DNA of 64,000 nucleotides from Gammaproteobacteria bacterium (GCA_015709635.1 CP054180.1:1116001-1180000), one strand, 5' to 3'. Positions 44,076-53,759 are shown, numbered from the stretch's first letter. Numbers and translations: made by a program. The notes: generated by a model not told the origin, from the sequence alone.

Positions 44076-45227
44076 ATGGCTGAAGACAGTGATTTAGAAC
44101 GAACGGAAGAGGCGACGCCGAAGCGCTTGGAGAAAGCGCGAGAGGAAGGCCAGATTGCGCGTTCTCAAGAACTGACGACATTCACGTTATTGCTGGCTGC
44201 AGCAGGTGGCATCGTGTTCATGGGCTCCGGCCTGATGGATAAACTGCTGAAAGTGATGAAAGAAGGCATGTACATAGAACGTGAATTGGCGCATCAGCCG
44301 GATTTGATGCTCAATCGCTTTTACGAGCTGGCTTTTGAAGGCCTGCTGGCGATTGCACCCTTACTGCTTTTACTCCTGATCGTGGCTTTTTTCGCGCCGA
44401 TGTCGTTGAGCGGCTGGATGTTCAGTACCAATGCAATTATGCCAAAGTTCAATCGCATCAATCCCATGAGCGGTTTTGCCCGGATTTTCTCGATGCATAG
44501 CTTGGTTGAACTGGTCAAAGCGATTCTTAAAACGGTCGTGATCGGCAGTGTCGCTGCACTGGTGATCTGGAGCAACAAAGACACCGTGATGATGTTGCTG
44601 ACGATGCCGGTTGATTTGGGCATTACCCGCACCGGTGAATTCCTGACGATGAGTTTTCTGCTGATCGTCGGTGCGATGATCCTGGTCGTCTTGATCGACG
44701 TGCCTTACAAGCTCTGGGAACATGCCAAGCAGTTGCGTATGACCAAGGAAGAAATCCGCAAGGAATACAAGGAAAGCGAAGGCGATCCGTTCATCAAGGC
44801 GCGTATTCGCGGTCTGCAACGGGAAGCCGCGCGCCGCCGCATGATGGCGGAAGTGCCGAAAGCCGATGTGATTGTAACCAACCCGACGCATTACGCCGTG
44901 GCGCTGCGCTATCAGAGCAGCAGCATGCGGGCGCCGAAAGTGGTCGCCAAAGGCGTGCATTTGCTGGCGGCGCGTATCCGTGAAGTCGCCGAAGAGAATC
45001 GCATCCCGATTCTGGAAGCACCGCCGCTGGCACGGGCGTTGTATTACCACGCCGAGCTGGAAAGTGAAATACCGGAAAAATTGTATACCGCGGTTGCCGA
45101 AGTGCTGGCTTACGTTTTTCAGTTAAGACGCTATAACGAATACGGCGGCAAAGTGCCGCAACCGCCGGTGGATGTACCGGTTCCGGCGGAATTGGATCCG
45201 GGCGTGGCAGAACCGGGCAATGCGTAA
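44076..45227 (+). CDS. flhB: Flagellar type III export switch protein FlhB
   Basis: The 383-residue membrane protein has four transmembrane segments in its N-terminal half and the autocleavage signature NPTH (VTNPTHYAVALRY) in the cytoplasmic domain. After cleavage at N|P it switches export from rod/hook to filament substrates. ATG 44076 was chosen over TTG 44064 because TTGGAG, at 44064, is its Shine-Dalgarno. It heads flhB-flhA-flhF-flhG-fliA-motC-motD. The Pro-rich C-terminal tail (about 30 residues) is variable in the family. Confidence 0.97.
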   Translation: MAEDSDLERTEEATPKRLEKAREEGQIARSQELTTFTLLLAAAGGIVFMGSGLMDKLLKVMKEGMYIERELAHQPDLMLNRFYELAFEGLLAIAPLLLLLLIVAFFAPMSLSGWMFSTNAIMPKFNRINPMSGFARIFSMHSLVELVKAILKTVVIGSVAALVIWSNKDTVMMLLTMPVDLGITRTGEFLTMSFLLIVGAMILVVLIDVPYKLWEHAKQLRMTKEEIRKEYKESEGDPFIKARIRGLQREAARRRMMAEVPKADVIVTNPTHYAVALRYQSSSMRAPKVVAKGVHLLAARIREVAEENRIPILEAPPLARALYYHAELESEIPEKLYTAVAEVLAYVFQLRRYNEYGGKVPQPPVDVPVPAELDPGVAEPGNA

Positions 45228-45265
45228 ACCGGCAATTTTAATGATGAGTTTTTACTGGCGGCACT

Positions 45266-47347
45266 ATGAATAATGCAATCACCCTGTCATCTTTAGGAAC
45301 AATGAGCAATCTCAGGAATCTGGCCGGTCCGATTCTGATTATCATCATCCTGGCCATGATGGTGCTGCCGTTGCCGCCGTTCATACTGGATCTGTTTTTC
45401 ACCTTCAATATTGCGGTGTCGATCATCGTCTTGATGGTGAGTTTGTATACTAGAAATCCGCTCGATTTTGCGGTATTCCCGACGATTCTGCTGCTGACTA
45501 CGTTGTTGCGACTGTCGCTGAACATCGCCTCGACCCGGGTGGTACTGCTGTACGGTCATACCGGACCGGATGCGGCCGGTAAGGTGATCGAAGCGTTCGG
45601 ACACTTCCTGGTGGGCGGTAATTACGCGATCGGGCTGGTGGTGTTCATTATTCTGGTGGTGATCAACTTTGTCGTGATCACCAAGGGTGCGGGACGTATC
45701 GCCGAAGTCAGCGCGCGTTTTACCCTGGATGCCATGCCCGGCAAGCAAATGGCCATTGATGCCGACTTGAATGCCGGTTTGATCGGTGAAGAAGAGGCGC
45801 GCAAACGCCGATCGGTCATTTCTCAGGAAGCCGATTTTTACGGCTCGATGGATGGTGCCAGTAAATTCGTGCGCGGCGATGCGGTTGCCGGCATATTGAT
45901 TATGCTGATTACCATCGTCGGCGGGCTGATTGTCGGTGTCATGCAGCATGATTTGGAAGTGGCTGCGGCGGCGAAGAATTATACCTTGCTGACCATCGGC
46001 GACGGTTTGGTCGGACAAATTCCCGCGTTGATTATTTCCACCGCTGCCGGTTTGATGGTGAGCCGTGTCACGACCGACGAAGATCTCGGTGAACAGGTTC
46101 TGAATCAATTGTTCAGTCAGCCGCAAATCCTGATTATTACCGCTTCCATACTGGGCATCATGGGGCTGATTCCCGGCATGCCGAATTTCGTATTTCTGCT
46201 GATTGCCTCCATTTTGGGTGGGATTGCGTATCTCAAATTGAAAAATCCGGTTGTCCAGCCGGTTGAAGCGCCCGCGCCGGAATTGCCTACGATCGAAAAA
46301 GCCGATGCAAGCTGGAACGACGTCACGCCGATCGATACCTTGGGACTGGAAGTCGGCTATCGCTTGATTCCTCTGGTCGATAAAGCGCAGCAGGGTGATT
46401 TGCTGAAGCGGATCAATGGTATCCGCCGGAAATTCGCACAGGATATCGGCTTTTTGCCGCCGGTCATCCATATCCGCGATAACCTGGAGCTGCGGCCGAA
46501 TGCGTATTGCATTACATTGAAAGGCTCGATTATCGGGCAAGGCGAGTCGTATTCCGGCATGTATCTGGCGATCAATCCGGGACGTGTGACAGCGCAGTTG
46601 CCCGGCACGGCGACGAGCGATCCGGCATTTGGCCTTCCTGCCGTGTGGATCGAAGCGAACTTGCGCGAGCAAGCGCAAATCAACGGTTATACCGTGGTCG
46701 ATGCCAGCACGGTGGTGACCACCCATATCAATCATTTGATCCATATGCACGCCGCTGAGTTACTGGGGCGGCAGGAATTGCAGAAACTGCTGGATCATCT
46801 CAATACGCAGTTTCCGAAACTTATTGAGGACCTGGTGCCGAAGCTGCTGCCGCTATCGACGGTACAAAAGGTTTTGCACAATTTACTGGAAGAGAATGTG
46901 CATATCCGCGATATGCGCACCATCATCGATGTATTGACCGAGTATGCAGCGCAAACGCAGGATGCCATCGAGTTGACCGCCATTGTCAGAAGCGCCCTGG
47001 GGCGTGCGATCGTCGACCAGTATTATCCTGCCGGTTCCGAGGTGCAGGTGATGAGTCTGCATCACGAACTGGAAAACATTCTGACCCAGGTCATGCAAAC
47101 CGGCGGCGCGCAAGGCACCGGCATCGAACCGGGGCTTGCTGATACCGTGTTGCGCGAAGCCCGCAGCGCCGCGCAGCAGCAGGAAAAACTGGGGTTGCCG
47201 ATGGTGCTGCTGGTGCCGGGCGCGATCCGCTTCCTGTTAGCAAAATTTTTGCGCCGTGCCATTCCGCAGTTGCGCGTACTGGCGCATTCCGAAATTCCGG
47301 ATTCTCGAAAAATCAAAATCACTTCCGTGATTGGAGGTAACAAATGA
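45266..47347 (+). CDS. flhA: Flagellar export gate protein FlhA
   Basis: The 693-residue protein is the export gate ring of the flagellar type III system. The N-terminal 320 residues are strongly hydrophobic (about eight segments) with the FHIPEP-like core MDGASKFVRGDAVAGILIM; the C-terminal 340 residues are the cytoplasmic FlhA-C domain. The ATG at 45266 has only a weak upstream Shine-Dalgarno, 38 bp after flhB. The next gene, flhF, overlaps by four bases. Confidence 0.97.
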   Translation: MNNAITLSSLGTMSNLRNLAGPILIIIILAMMVLPLPPFILDLFFTFNIAVSIIVLMVSLYTRNPLDFAVFPTILLLTTLLRLSLNIASTRVVLLYGHTGPDAAGKVIEAFGHFLVGGNYAIGLVVFIILVVINFVVITKGAGRIAEVSARFTLDAMPGKQMAIDADLNAGLIGEEEARKRRSVISQEADFYGSMDGASKFVRGDAVAGILIMLITIVGGLIVGVMQHDLEVAAAAKNYTLLTIGDGLVGQIPALIISTAAGLMVSRVTTDEDLGEQVLNQLFSQPQILIITASILGIMGLIPGMPNFVFLLIASILGGIAYLKLKNPVVQPVEAPAPELPTIEKADASWNDVTPIDTLGLEVGYRLIPLVDKAQQGDLLKRINGIRRKFAQDIGFLPPVIHIRDNLELRPNAYCITLKGSIIGQGESYSGMYLAINPGRVTAQLPGTATSDPAFGLPAVWIEANLREQAQINGYTVVDASTVVTTHINHLIHMHAAELLGRQELQKLLDHLNTQFPKLIEDLVPKLLPLSTVQKVLHNLLEENVHIRDMRTIIDVLTEYAAQTQDAIELTAIVRSALGRAIVDQYYPAGSEVQVMSLHHELENILTQVMQTGGAQGTGIEPGLADTVLREARSAAQQQEKLGLPMVLLVPGAIRFLLAKFLRRAIPQLRVLAHSEIPDSRKIKITSVIGGNK

Positions 47348-48639
47348 AAGTAAAACGCTATCTTGCTTCCACATCCCGCGAAGCGCTACGTCATGTCAAA
47401 GAGGAATTGGGTGAAGACGCGGTTATTCTGTCGAACCGGAAAACCCGGGACGGCGTCGAGATCATGGCACTGGCGGATTCCGATATGAGCAATCTGGTGC
47501 ATACGCAGCCATCGCCGCCTGCAATGCCGCCATCGCAAGGGATCGCGCACTACGAACAAAACAAAATGCTGAGCGCGCAGGAACGGTATGCGGCGCTGTC
47601 GCCACTGGCTAGCGAACCGGTGGAAGCTGCAAAAAATTCCAACGACGTGTTATCCGCATCGCTGGTTAAAGACATCATCGCTGAGATTCAGGCAATGAAA
47701 AGCACGCTGGAAGATCAGCTGGCGACGGTGGCATGGGGAAATTTCACGCAGCGCCGGCCGGAAAAAATGAAACTGCTGCGCACCCTGCTGGATACGGGTT
47801 TCAGTCCGTTGCTGGCGCGCCGTCTGATCGACAAACTAGCGGATGGTCTCGATTACGAACAAAGCCTGAAGCAAGCCATATCCGCTTTGACGTTTAATTT
47901 GCACACGGTTGCCAGCGACGACATGATCGAAAAAGGCGGTGTCTACGCCTTGGTCGGTCCAACCGGTGTCGGAAAAACCACGACCACAGCCAAAATCGCG
48001 GCGCGCTGCGTTATCCGGCACGGTGCCGACAAAGTCGCGCTGTTGACGACCGACAGCTACCGTATCGGCGGTCATGAGCAGCTTAGAATCTACGGGCAGT
48101 TATTGGGCGTTCCGGTACGCAGTATCAAGGATACCGAGGATTTGCAGTTGACGCTGTCGGAGTTGAGAAACAAGCATATGGTGCTGATCGATACCGTGGG
48201 GATGAGCCAGCGCGATCAGATGGTGGCGCAGCAGATTGCCATGCTCAGCAACTGCGGCACGGAAGTGAAACGTATGCTCATCCTTAGCGCCGCATCCAAT
48301 GGCAGGACATTGGATGAAGTGATTTCCGCCTATCAGAAGAATGGCATTTACGGTTGCATCATCACTAAAGTTGACGAGGCCGCGAGCTTGGGTGTGGCGC
48401 TGGATGTCGTCATTCGCAGAAGGCTGTCGCTGCACTATGTGGCGAACGGGCAAAAGGTTCCGGAAGATATTCATGCCGCCAATGCGCGTTATCTGCTGCA
48501 TCGCATCTTTAAAGCGGCACCGGGTGACACCGCTTTCACGCTGCAGGATGCGGAGTTTGCTTTGATCATGGCAAGCAAGAACAGCGCCGAGCTGCCGCAG
48601 GCGGAGGAAAAATCATTTGCGGGATTGATGTATGACTAG
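47344..48639 (+). CDS. flhF: Flagellar SRP-like GTPase FlhF
   Basis: The 431-residue SRP-family GTPase sets the place and number of polar flagella. It has the N-terminal basic B domain (MKVKRYLASTSREALRHVKEELG), a variable middle, then the NG domain with G1 loop GPTGVGKTTT, G2/G3 text TTDSYRIGGHEQL and DTVGMSQRD, and G4 ITKVDEA. It overlaps flhA (ATGA) and flhG (8 bp), so the genes are tightly coupled. Together with FlhG it suggests polar flagellation. Confidence 0.95.
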   Translation: MKVKRYLASTSREALRHVKEELGEDAVILSNRKTRDGVEIMALADSDMSNLVHTQPSPPAMPPSQGIAHYEQNKMLSAQERYAALSPLASEPVEAAKNSNDVLSASLVKDIIAEIQAMKSTLEDQLATVAWGNFTQRRPEKMKLLRTLLDTGFSPLLARRLIDKLADGLDYEQSLKQAISALTFNLHTVASDDMIEKGGVYALVGPTGVGKTTTTAKIAARCVIRHGADKVALLTTDSYRIGGHEQLRIYGQLLGVPVRSIKDTEDLQLTLSELRNKHMVLIDTVGMSQRDQMVAQQIAMLSNCGTEVKRMLILSAASNGRTLDEVISAYQKNGIYGCIITKVDEAASLGVALDVVIRRRLSLHYVANGQKVPEDIHAANARYLLHRIFKAAPGDTAFTLQDAEFALIMASKNSAELPQAEEKSFAGLMYD

Positions 48640-49528
48640 GTTGATAGTACAAGATCAAGCGGCGGGTTTGCGTAACCTGGTTTCGTATCAAGGGCATGAC
48701 GCGGCGCGTGTTTTTACCATCGCCGGGGGAAAATCGCGTGTCGGGAAAACCAGTGTTGTGGTGAATCTGGCCGCAGCGCTGGCGCAAAACGGCCAGCGGG
48801 TTTTATTGATTGATGAGAATCCTTGCCATAACAACATTTGCACGAGTTTGGGATTACAAGCGCGCTTTGATTTGCTGCATGTGATTCATAAAGACAAAAG
48901 ACTGGATCAAGTGCTGCTGCAAGGCCCGGAAAATATCACCATCTTGTCCGCGATGCGCGGTATTCATGCCTTGAGCACGCTAAATCCGCTGGAACAGGAT
49001 TGGCTGGTCAAGAGTTTTGCCGAGTTGACCGAATCCGTCGATATCGTGCTGATCGACACCGCGATGAGCGGCACAACGCATGTTCTGCCGCTCAGCCTGG
49101 CTTCGGAACAAGTCATGATCGTCATTTCCGGTTCGGCGGCGTCGATTACCGGTGCTTATGCGTTGATCAAGATCATGAGTCAGGAATATGCCAAACAGCA
49201 TTTCTTAATTCTGGTGAACAAAGTGGATTCGGAAACGGAAGCACTCGCCATTTACCAGAATTTGTACAAGGTGGCGCGGCGCTATCTGTCGATAACGCTG
49301 GAATATGCCGGTTACATTCCGAGCGACGAAAGATTACGAAATGCCACGCAATTGTGCAAACCGGTGGGTGAAATATTCCCGGCTTCGCCAGCCGCCATTT
49401 GTTTCCGGTATGCGGCACAAAATATTTTGCGGTCTTCCTGTCCGGATAAATTTACCGGTGGGATTGACCGTTTTATGCAGCGGTTGATTATGACAAGTCA
49501 TTTGAGTATGACTAATTTTACGGTGTGA
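48632..49528 (+). CDS. flhG: MinD-like ATPase FlhG (FleN)
   Basis: The 298-residue ParA/MinD-family protein limits flagellar number with FlhF. The deviant Walker A reads GGKSRVGKTS, where most relatives have GGKGGVGKT; the signature Lys and the GKT are still there. Walker B is the VLIDTAMSG strand. The C-terminus (about 245-298) is basic and could hold the membrane-targeting helix. Its start lies inside flhF, and its stop overlaps the GTG of fliA (TGTGA), showing translational coupling. Confidence 0.9.
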   Translation: MTRLIVQDQAAGLRNLVSYQGHDAARVFTIAGGKSRVGKTSVVVNLAAALAQNGQRVLLIDENPCHNNICTSLGLQARFDLLHVIHKDKRLDQVLLQGPENITILSAMRGIHALSTLNPLEQDWLVKSFAELTESVDIVLIDTAMSGTTHVLPLSLASEQVMIVISGSAASITGAYALIKIMSQEYAKQHFLILVNKVDSETEALAIYQNLYKVARRYLSITLEYAGYIPSDERLRNATQLCKPVGEIFPASPAAICFRYAAQNILRSSCPDKFTGGIDRFMQRLIMTSHLSMTNFTV

Positions 49529-50250
49529 TTGATATGTATACAGCGACTGGAACTAAAACGATTGATAAAGAACAATTTATCACTGAATTTACGCCGTTGG
49601 TGAAACGCATCGCCTACCACATGATGACGCGTTTACCGGCCAGCGTGCAAGTCGACGATTTGATTCAAGTCGGCATGATCGGTTTGCTGGATGCGATCAA
49701 CCGTTATGAAGGTTCATACGGGCGCCAGTTCGAAAGCTATGCGGCGCAGCGGATACGCGGTTCCATCCTGGATGAGTTGCGTGAAGCCGATTGGTTGCCG
49801 CGCAGCATACGGAAAAAAATGCGCCGGATTGAAGCGGCGGTCAGTTCTTTGGAACAGCGCAAGGGTTGTGCACCAAGCGAGCTAGACTTGGCAGCGGAAC
49901 TGGATATGTCATTGGACGAATATCACGAGACATTGCAAAGTGCGCGCGGCGCGCAATTGATTTATTACGAGGATTTTCAGCAGGAAGACGAAGAACCTTT
50001 TCTGGATCGCTTGTTCATCGATTCCGAGGGTGATCCGTTGAATGCATTGCTGGACGAGAATTTCCGCAATACGTTGATTGCCGCCATCGATAACCTCCCG
50101 CCACGGGAAAAACAGGTAATGGGTATGCATTACGAACAGGAAATGAATTTAAGGGAAATCGGCGAAGTGCTCGGGGTCAGCGAATCCCGCGTATGTCAGC
50201 TACATACGCAGGCGGTTGCACGGTTGCGCAGCCGCTTGAGAAATACTTAA
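49525..50250 (+). CDS. fliA: RNA polymerase sigma factor for flagellar genes (sigma-28)
   Basis: The 241-residue sigma-70 family member has regions 2 (LVKRIAYHMMTRLP, DDLIQVGMIGLLDAINRYE), 3 and 4 (LPPREKQVMGMHY and the HTH LREIGEVLGVSESRVCQ) of FliA. It reads class III flagellar promoters. The start may be GTG 49525 (overlapping flhG) or ATG 49534. A matching sigma-28 promoter lies ahead of flgM (52713-52739), giving a feedback loop with its own anti-sigma factor. Confidence 0.96.
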   Translation: MIDMYTATGTKTIDKEQFITEFTPLVKRIAYHMMTRLPASVQVDDLIQVGMIGLLDAINRYEGSYGRQFESYAAQRIRGSILDELREADWLPRSIRKKMRRIEAAVSSLEQRKGCAPSELDLAAELDMSLDEYHETLQSARGAQLIYYEDFQQEDEEPFLDRLFIDSEGDPLNALLDENFRNTLIAAIDNLPPREKQVMGMHYEQEMNLREIGEVLGVSESRVCQLHTQAVARLRSRLRNT

Positions 50251-50302
50251 AGTGTGCTTGCATCGCGATTATCCAGCAACAGGGCCCTAAACGGATTTAG
50301 TC

Positions 50303-51061
50303 ATGTTCAAAAAATCAAAGATGGATTTGAACAGTGTTTTCGGCATTCTGCTGGCTTTTGTGGCGATCATCGGCGGACAGTTTCTCGAGGGCGGCCATCT
50401 CAGTTCGTTGATGCAGGCGGCGGCTTTATTGATCGTCATGGGTGGCACGGTCGGGGCGGTTTTGTTGCAGAGTCCGGTGAAAATTTTTGTTAATGGCATC
50501 CGGATGAGTGCCTGGGTTTTTTTTCCGCCGTCCAATTCCCCGCAAGTGTTGATTAAACAAATTATCAATTGGGCGCAAATATCCCGTAAGGACGGGCTAT
50601 TGGCGCTGGAAGAACTTGTCCCCGGCGTCAAAGATCCGCTCTCGAAAAAAGGACTGCAGCTGCTTGCAGATGGCAGTACGCCGGATAAGCTGCGCGAAGC
50701 ATTGGAAATCGAAATCTTAGCTGTGGAGAATTATCAGCGCCAATCGGCGCGGATTTGGGAGGCTGCGGGCGGCTATGCACCGACCATCGGCATTTTGGGC
50801 GCAGTACTCGGATTGATACACGTGATGGAAAACTTGTCCGATCCTGATCTTTTGGGAAATGGCATTGCGGTCGCCTTTGTTGCGACGGTCTATGGTGTCG
50901 GCTTGGCCAATCTGGTTTTTTTGCCGGTCGCAAATAAGCTGAAAACGATCATCGGTGAACATGTCGTGCTGCAAGAAATACTGGTCGACGGATTTGTTGC
51001 GATTGCGCAGGGCGAACATCCGCGGCTTATCGAGAGCCGGTTGAATGGTTATTTCGTTTAA
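50303..51061 (+). CDS. motC: Flagellar motor stator protein MotC (MotA type)
   Basis: The 252-residue MotA/TolQ/ExbB family protein has four transmembrane segments, with the family's TIGILGAVLGLIH and VAFVATVYGVGLANL helices, and basic loop residues that act on the rotor. It forms the stator with MotD. The name follows the second stator set of Pseudomonas, since this type sits behind fliA in a flhF-flhG-fliA operon; plain motA is also defensible. It precedes motD by 36 bp. Confidence 0.92.
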   Translation: MFKKSKMDLNSVFGILLAFVAIIGGQFLEGGHLSSLMQAAALLIVMGGTVGAVLLQSPVKIFVNGIRMSAWVFFPPSNSPQVLIKQIINWAQISRKDGLLALEELVPGVKDPLSKKGLQLLADGSTPDKLREALEIEILAVENYQRQSARIWEAAGGYAPTIGILGAVLGLIHVMENLSDPDLLGNGIAVAFVATVYGVGLANLVFLPVANKLKTIIGEHVVLQEILVDGFVAIAQGEHPRLIESRLNGYFV

Positions 51062-51097
51062 GCCGTATGCTTTTAATTGAACGATGATTGAACATTC

Positions 51098-51889
51098 ATG
51101 TTAAGACGAAGAAAACAAAAAACCGAGGAACATGCTGAAAATCAGGAACGTTGGCTGGTATCCTATGCCGATTTTATAACGCTGCTTTTCGCTTTTTTCG
51201 TTGTCATGTACGCGGTTTCATCGGTCAATGAAGGCAAGTATCGTGTGTTAAGTTCTTCGTTAGTAAGCGCATTTAAAAGCAGCAATCCCACGAATGCAGT
51301 GCCTGTGCAATCGACGGAATTCATTCCCATTAATATCCATCCATCGAATCAAACGGATTCAATCAAGCTGATTGACAATCTCAGCATACATGAGACGAAG
51401 AAACAAGAAAAAATGAAAGGCATGGCCAAAGATATCTTGCATGCTCTGGATCCTTTGGTCAAAGACGGCCAGGTCAGAATTACGCAAAGTTCCCAGGGAA
51501 TAACGGTGGAGATCAATGCCAGTGTCCTTTTTTCTCCCGGGCAGGCCAAGCTTGCCGAGAATTCTAGCCTGACGCTGCAAGCGGTTGCCAATGTGATCAA
51601 AGGACATGAGCATGAGATTCATGTCGAAGGGCATACCGATAATTTACCCATTCATAACGGCAATTTTCCATCAAACTGGGAGTTGTCGACCGCCCGGGCG
51701 AGCAGCGTGGTCAGGTTATTTATCGAAAATGGTGTTGAGGCGCACCGGCTTACCGCAATAGGCTATGGTGAAAATAGACCTATAGAAAGCAATGAAACAC
51801 AGGAAGGTAGAAAAAGAAATCGCCGGGTATCGGTTATGATTCTATCAACCAATCCGGATAAAGTAACTGAGATTCCAATTGTGGAGTAA
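51098..51889 (+). CDS. motD: Flagellar motor stator protein MotD (MotB type, OmpA-like domain)
   Basis: The 263-residue protein has one N-terminal transmembrane helix containing the proton-accepting Asp (WLVSYADFITLLFAFFV) and a C-terminal OmpA-like peptidoglycan-binding domain with VEGHTDNLPI and the NRRVSVMIL end. It pairs with MotC as the ion-driven stator. The last gene of the flagellar run, it is convergent with flgN with only 20 bp between them. Confidence 0.93.
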   Translation: MLRRRKQKTEEHAENQERWLVSYADFITLLFAFFVVMYAVSSVNEGKYRVLSSSLVSAFKSSNPTNAVPVQSTEFIPINIHPSNQTDSIKLIDNLSIHETKKQEKMKGMAKDILHALDPLVKDGQVRITQSSQGITVEINASVLFSPGQAKLAENSSLTLQAVANVIKGHEHEIHVEGHTDNLPIHNGNFPSNWELSTARASSVVRLFIENGVEAHRLTAIGYGENRPIESNETQEGRKRNRRVSVMILSTNPDKVTEIPIVE

Positions 51890-51909
51890 ATCTATTGAAT
51901 ACAACAAGA

Positions 51910-52374
51910 TCAAATATAAGTTTGACCTTTGGGGCCATAGAGAGAAACATTTCCTGCCGCACAGTGCAGTGCGGCAAAAGCGCGTTGGTTATGCTGCAGT
52001 TGGGTCGAAATCATCAAACCGTTGGAATGATTAAGCTGTTGCGCAATTTTTGCCAGATCGAGCAATTCATTCCATAAAATTCTTATTTTGGATAGATTGG
52101 AATACTGTTTAGCCAATTCAGACAGCCAATTATTGATGCTATCTTTTTCCAGAATGAGTCCTTGTTTCTTTAAATACTCATTACGATCTTCATCAAATTG
52201 AATCAATTCTTCAATTAAACGTGATTTATCCGAGGCAAGGTGATCGATTTCTTCTATTTTTCCTTCAATGAGTGCACTTTCTTCTTTTTTAAGAATCTCA
52301 ATAAATGCTTGAAAGATATTTCTTTCAGTTTCCAGTTCTTTCATAAAACGGGTTACGTGTTGTGACGAAGACAT
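51910..52374 (-). CDS. flgN: Flagellar export chaperone FlgN
   Basis: This 154-residue all-helical protein is of FlgN type, with heptad-like charged helices (for instance LKKEESALIEGKIEEIDHLASDK) and a Gly/Tyr end. FlgN guards the hook-associated proteins FlgK and FlgL before export. The identification leans on size, helical pattern and its place behind flgM with a one-base TAATG overlap. It will be expressed with flgM from the sigma-28 promoter described below. Confidence 0.85.
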   Translation of the reverse strand: MSSSQHVTRFMKELETERNIFQAFIEILKKEESALIEGKIEEIDHLASDKSRLIEELIQFDEDRNEYLKKQGLILEKDSINNWLSELAKQYSNLSKIRILWNELLDLAKIAQQLNHSNGLMISTQLQHNQRAFAALHCAAGNVSLYGPKGQTYI

Positions 52375-52679
52375 TAAACAGCACCTTTCTTAGATTGAAT
52401 TAGTTCTTTTACTGTTTCCATTAGCCGGTCTGCGACGACCCCAGGATTTATCTGAAAGTTTCCTTCACTAATTGCTTGTTTAATTTCTTGGACACGTGCT
52501 GAATTCACGATTGAATCGCTCGCGGAACTGCTGTCTATATTTTGTAATTTCGCAACATTTGCACTTAAATGTACGCTATCTTCTTGACTCGTATTCGTGG
52601 TGGGAGTGATATCAGTACGTCTTTTTCCATCATTGACAGATACGGTAGACACTGGCTGTAATGTTTTATCTATTTTCAT
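52374..52679 (-). CDS. flgM: Anti-sigma-28 factor FlgM
   Basis: The 101-residue protein has an unstructured, Ser/Thr-rich N-terminal half and the FlgM C-terminal helices: LSANVAKLQ, then SARVQEIKQAISEGNFQINPGVVADRLMETV. FlgM binds FliA until it is exported through the finished hook-basal body. It precedes flgN, overlapping by one base. The AGAGG Shine-Dalgarno is followed by a start at 52679. Confidence 0.92.
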   Translation of the reverse strand: MKIDKTLQPVSTVSVNDGKRRTDITPTTNTSQEDSVHLSANVAKLQNIDSSSASDSIVNSARVQEIKQAISEGNFQINPGVVADRLMETVKELIQSKKGAV

Positions 52680-52712
52680 TTTTATACCTCTTAACGAAAT
52701 TTATTGAGTGCC

Positions 52713-52739
52713 ATATCGACACCTTTATTTGGAACTTTA
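52713..52739 (-). promoter_or_regulatory. Sigma-28 (FliA) promoter for flgM-flgN
   Basis: On the minus strand TAAAGTTC, then 11 bases, then GTCGATAT match the FliA consensus TAAAGTTT-N11-GCCGATAA at 7 of 8 and 6 of 8 positions with exact spacing. It stands about 35 bp before the flgM start. The rest of 52740-52960 probably carries the divergent promoter for the EI24 gene; no other gene is seen. Confidence 0.8.
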
Positions 52740-52960
52740 GTATTTGAAGCTTTTCCCTGCAATTTAGGGTTATTAAAAAACGAGTAATTAATTTTCTTCA
52801 GTAGCTATTGTTGTAATTTTTAACGGCATATATTGGAACAAATTCAATAGTTCTTAAATGTTTGGTTTTATTGCTTTGAAAATGGCAATTGGCAAGCCCC
52901 ATAGATATCATAGATAATTTCATCTCGAAATCATATAACATTTTTCACTGATAAAACTAA

Positions 52961-53707
52961 ATGTCTTTTATATTTAAAGCAATTACAAGTGCCTTTCGCG
53001 ATCTGATACGTTTCAAGATTGCCTGGATTATCGTCTGGCCGATATTGGTTTCAACTCTGTTATGGTTCGTTATCGGTTTCGTTTTTCGTGAAAATTTTTC
53101 CGAGCTGGTTTTTTTGTTTTTGAATGAAGCCGGTATCGGCGAGTGGTTACGGAATCTGGAGTCTGATTGGGTTTCTGCTACCATTGAGAATCTGATTTAC
53201 ATGATGGTATATATACCGCTTGTAATAGTGACCACATTGATTATTACGGCTATTTTTGTAATGCCGGCACTGATCAATCTAGTGGCGAATCGTGACTATC
53301 CTGAGCTGAAGCGTGAATATGGCGGTACTATCACTGGAAGTATCATTAATGCGTTACTGGCTTTCGGTGTATTTATACTGATTTGGATTGTCACTGTGCC
53401 GCTATGGGCAGTAGGAGCGGGTATTATCGTTCCTTTTGTTGCGGCGGCATTCATGAATCAACAGCTGTTCCGTTACGATGCATTATCCGAGCACGCCACT
53501 AAACAAGAAATTAAACAGATCTGCGCTCAAAGCCGGTATTCACTGTGGGGATTGGGATTGTTAACAGGATTGATGCAGTTTGTGCCGGTACTAAATTTGC
53601 TGGCTCCGATTTATACAGCCTTGGCATTTATTCACTTTGGATTGGATCATCTTAAGCTTCTGCGCATTGCGGACAATGTAAAAGATTCACCGCTGGATGA
53701 TCGATAG
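52961..53707 (+). CDS. EI24/CysZ-like integral membrane protein
   Basis: The 248-residue protein has about five hydrophobic segments (near residues 18-40, 65-100, 132-165, 187-210) and the family's FRDLIRFKIAWIIVWPILVS start and RYDALSEHAT motif. EI24-domain proteins include the sulfate transporter CysZ; members without close CysZ text, such as this one, have no firm function. No cysteine-biosynthesis genes are near. It reads divergently from flgM. Confidence 0.8.
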   Translation: MSFIFKAITSAFRDLIRFKIAWIIVWPILVSTLLWFVIGFVFRENFSELVFLFLNEAGIGEWLRNLESDWVSATIENLIYMMVYIPLVIVTTLIITAIFVMPALINLVANRDYPELKREYGGTITGSIINALLAFGVFILIWIVTVPLWAVGAGIIVPFVAAAFMNQQLFRYDALSEHATKQEIKQICAQSRYSLWGLGLLTGLMQFVPVLNLLAPIYTALAFIHFGLDHLKLLRIADNVKDSPLDDR

Positions 53708-53759
53708 TTTTTACAAGTTGCAATAAATAAGAATAACTCCGGTTATACCGAAATCAAAT

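Noticed and set aside
45293..46750. A 485-residue open frame on the minus strand opposite flhA
   Set aside because: It lies wholly antisense to a clear FlhA gene and its translation is His/Gln/Arg-rich, typical of the reverse frame of a GC-balanced gene.
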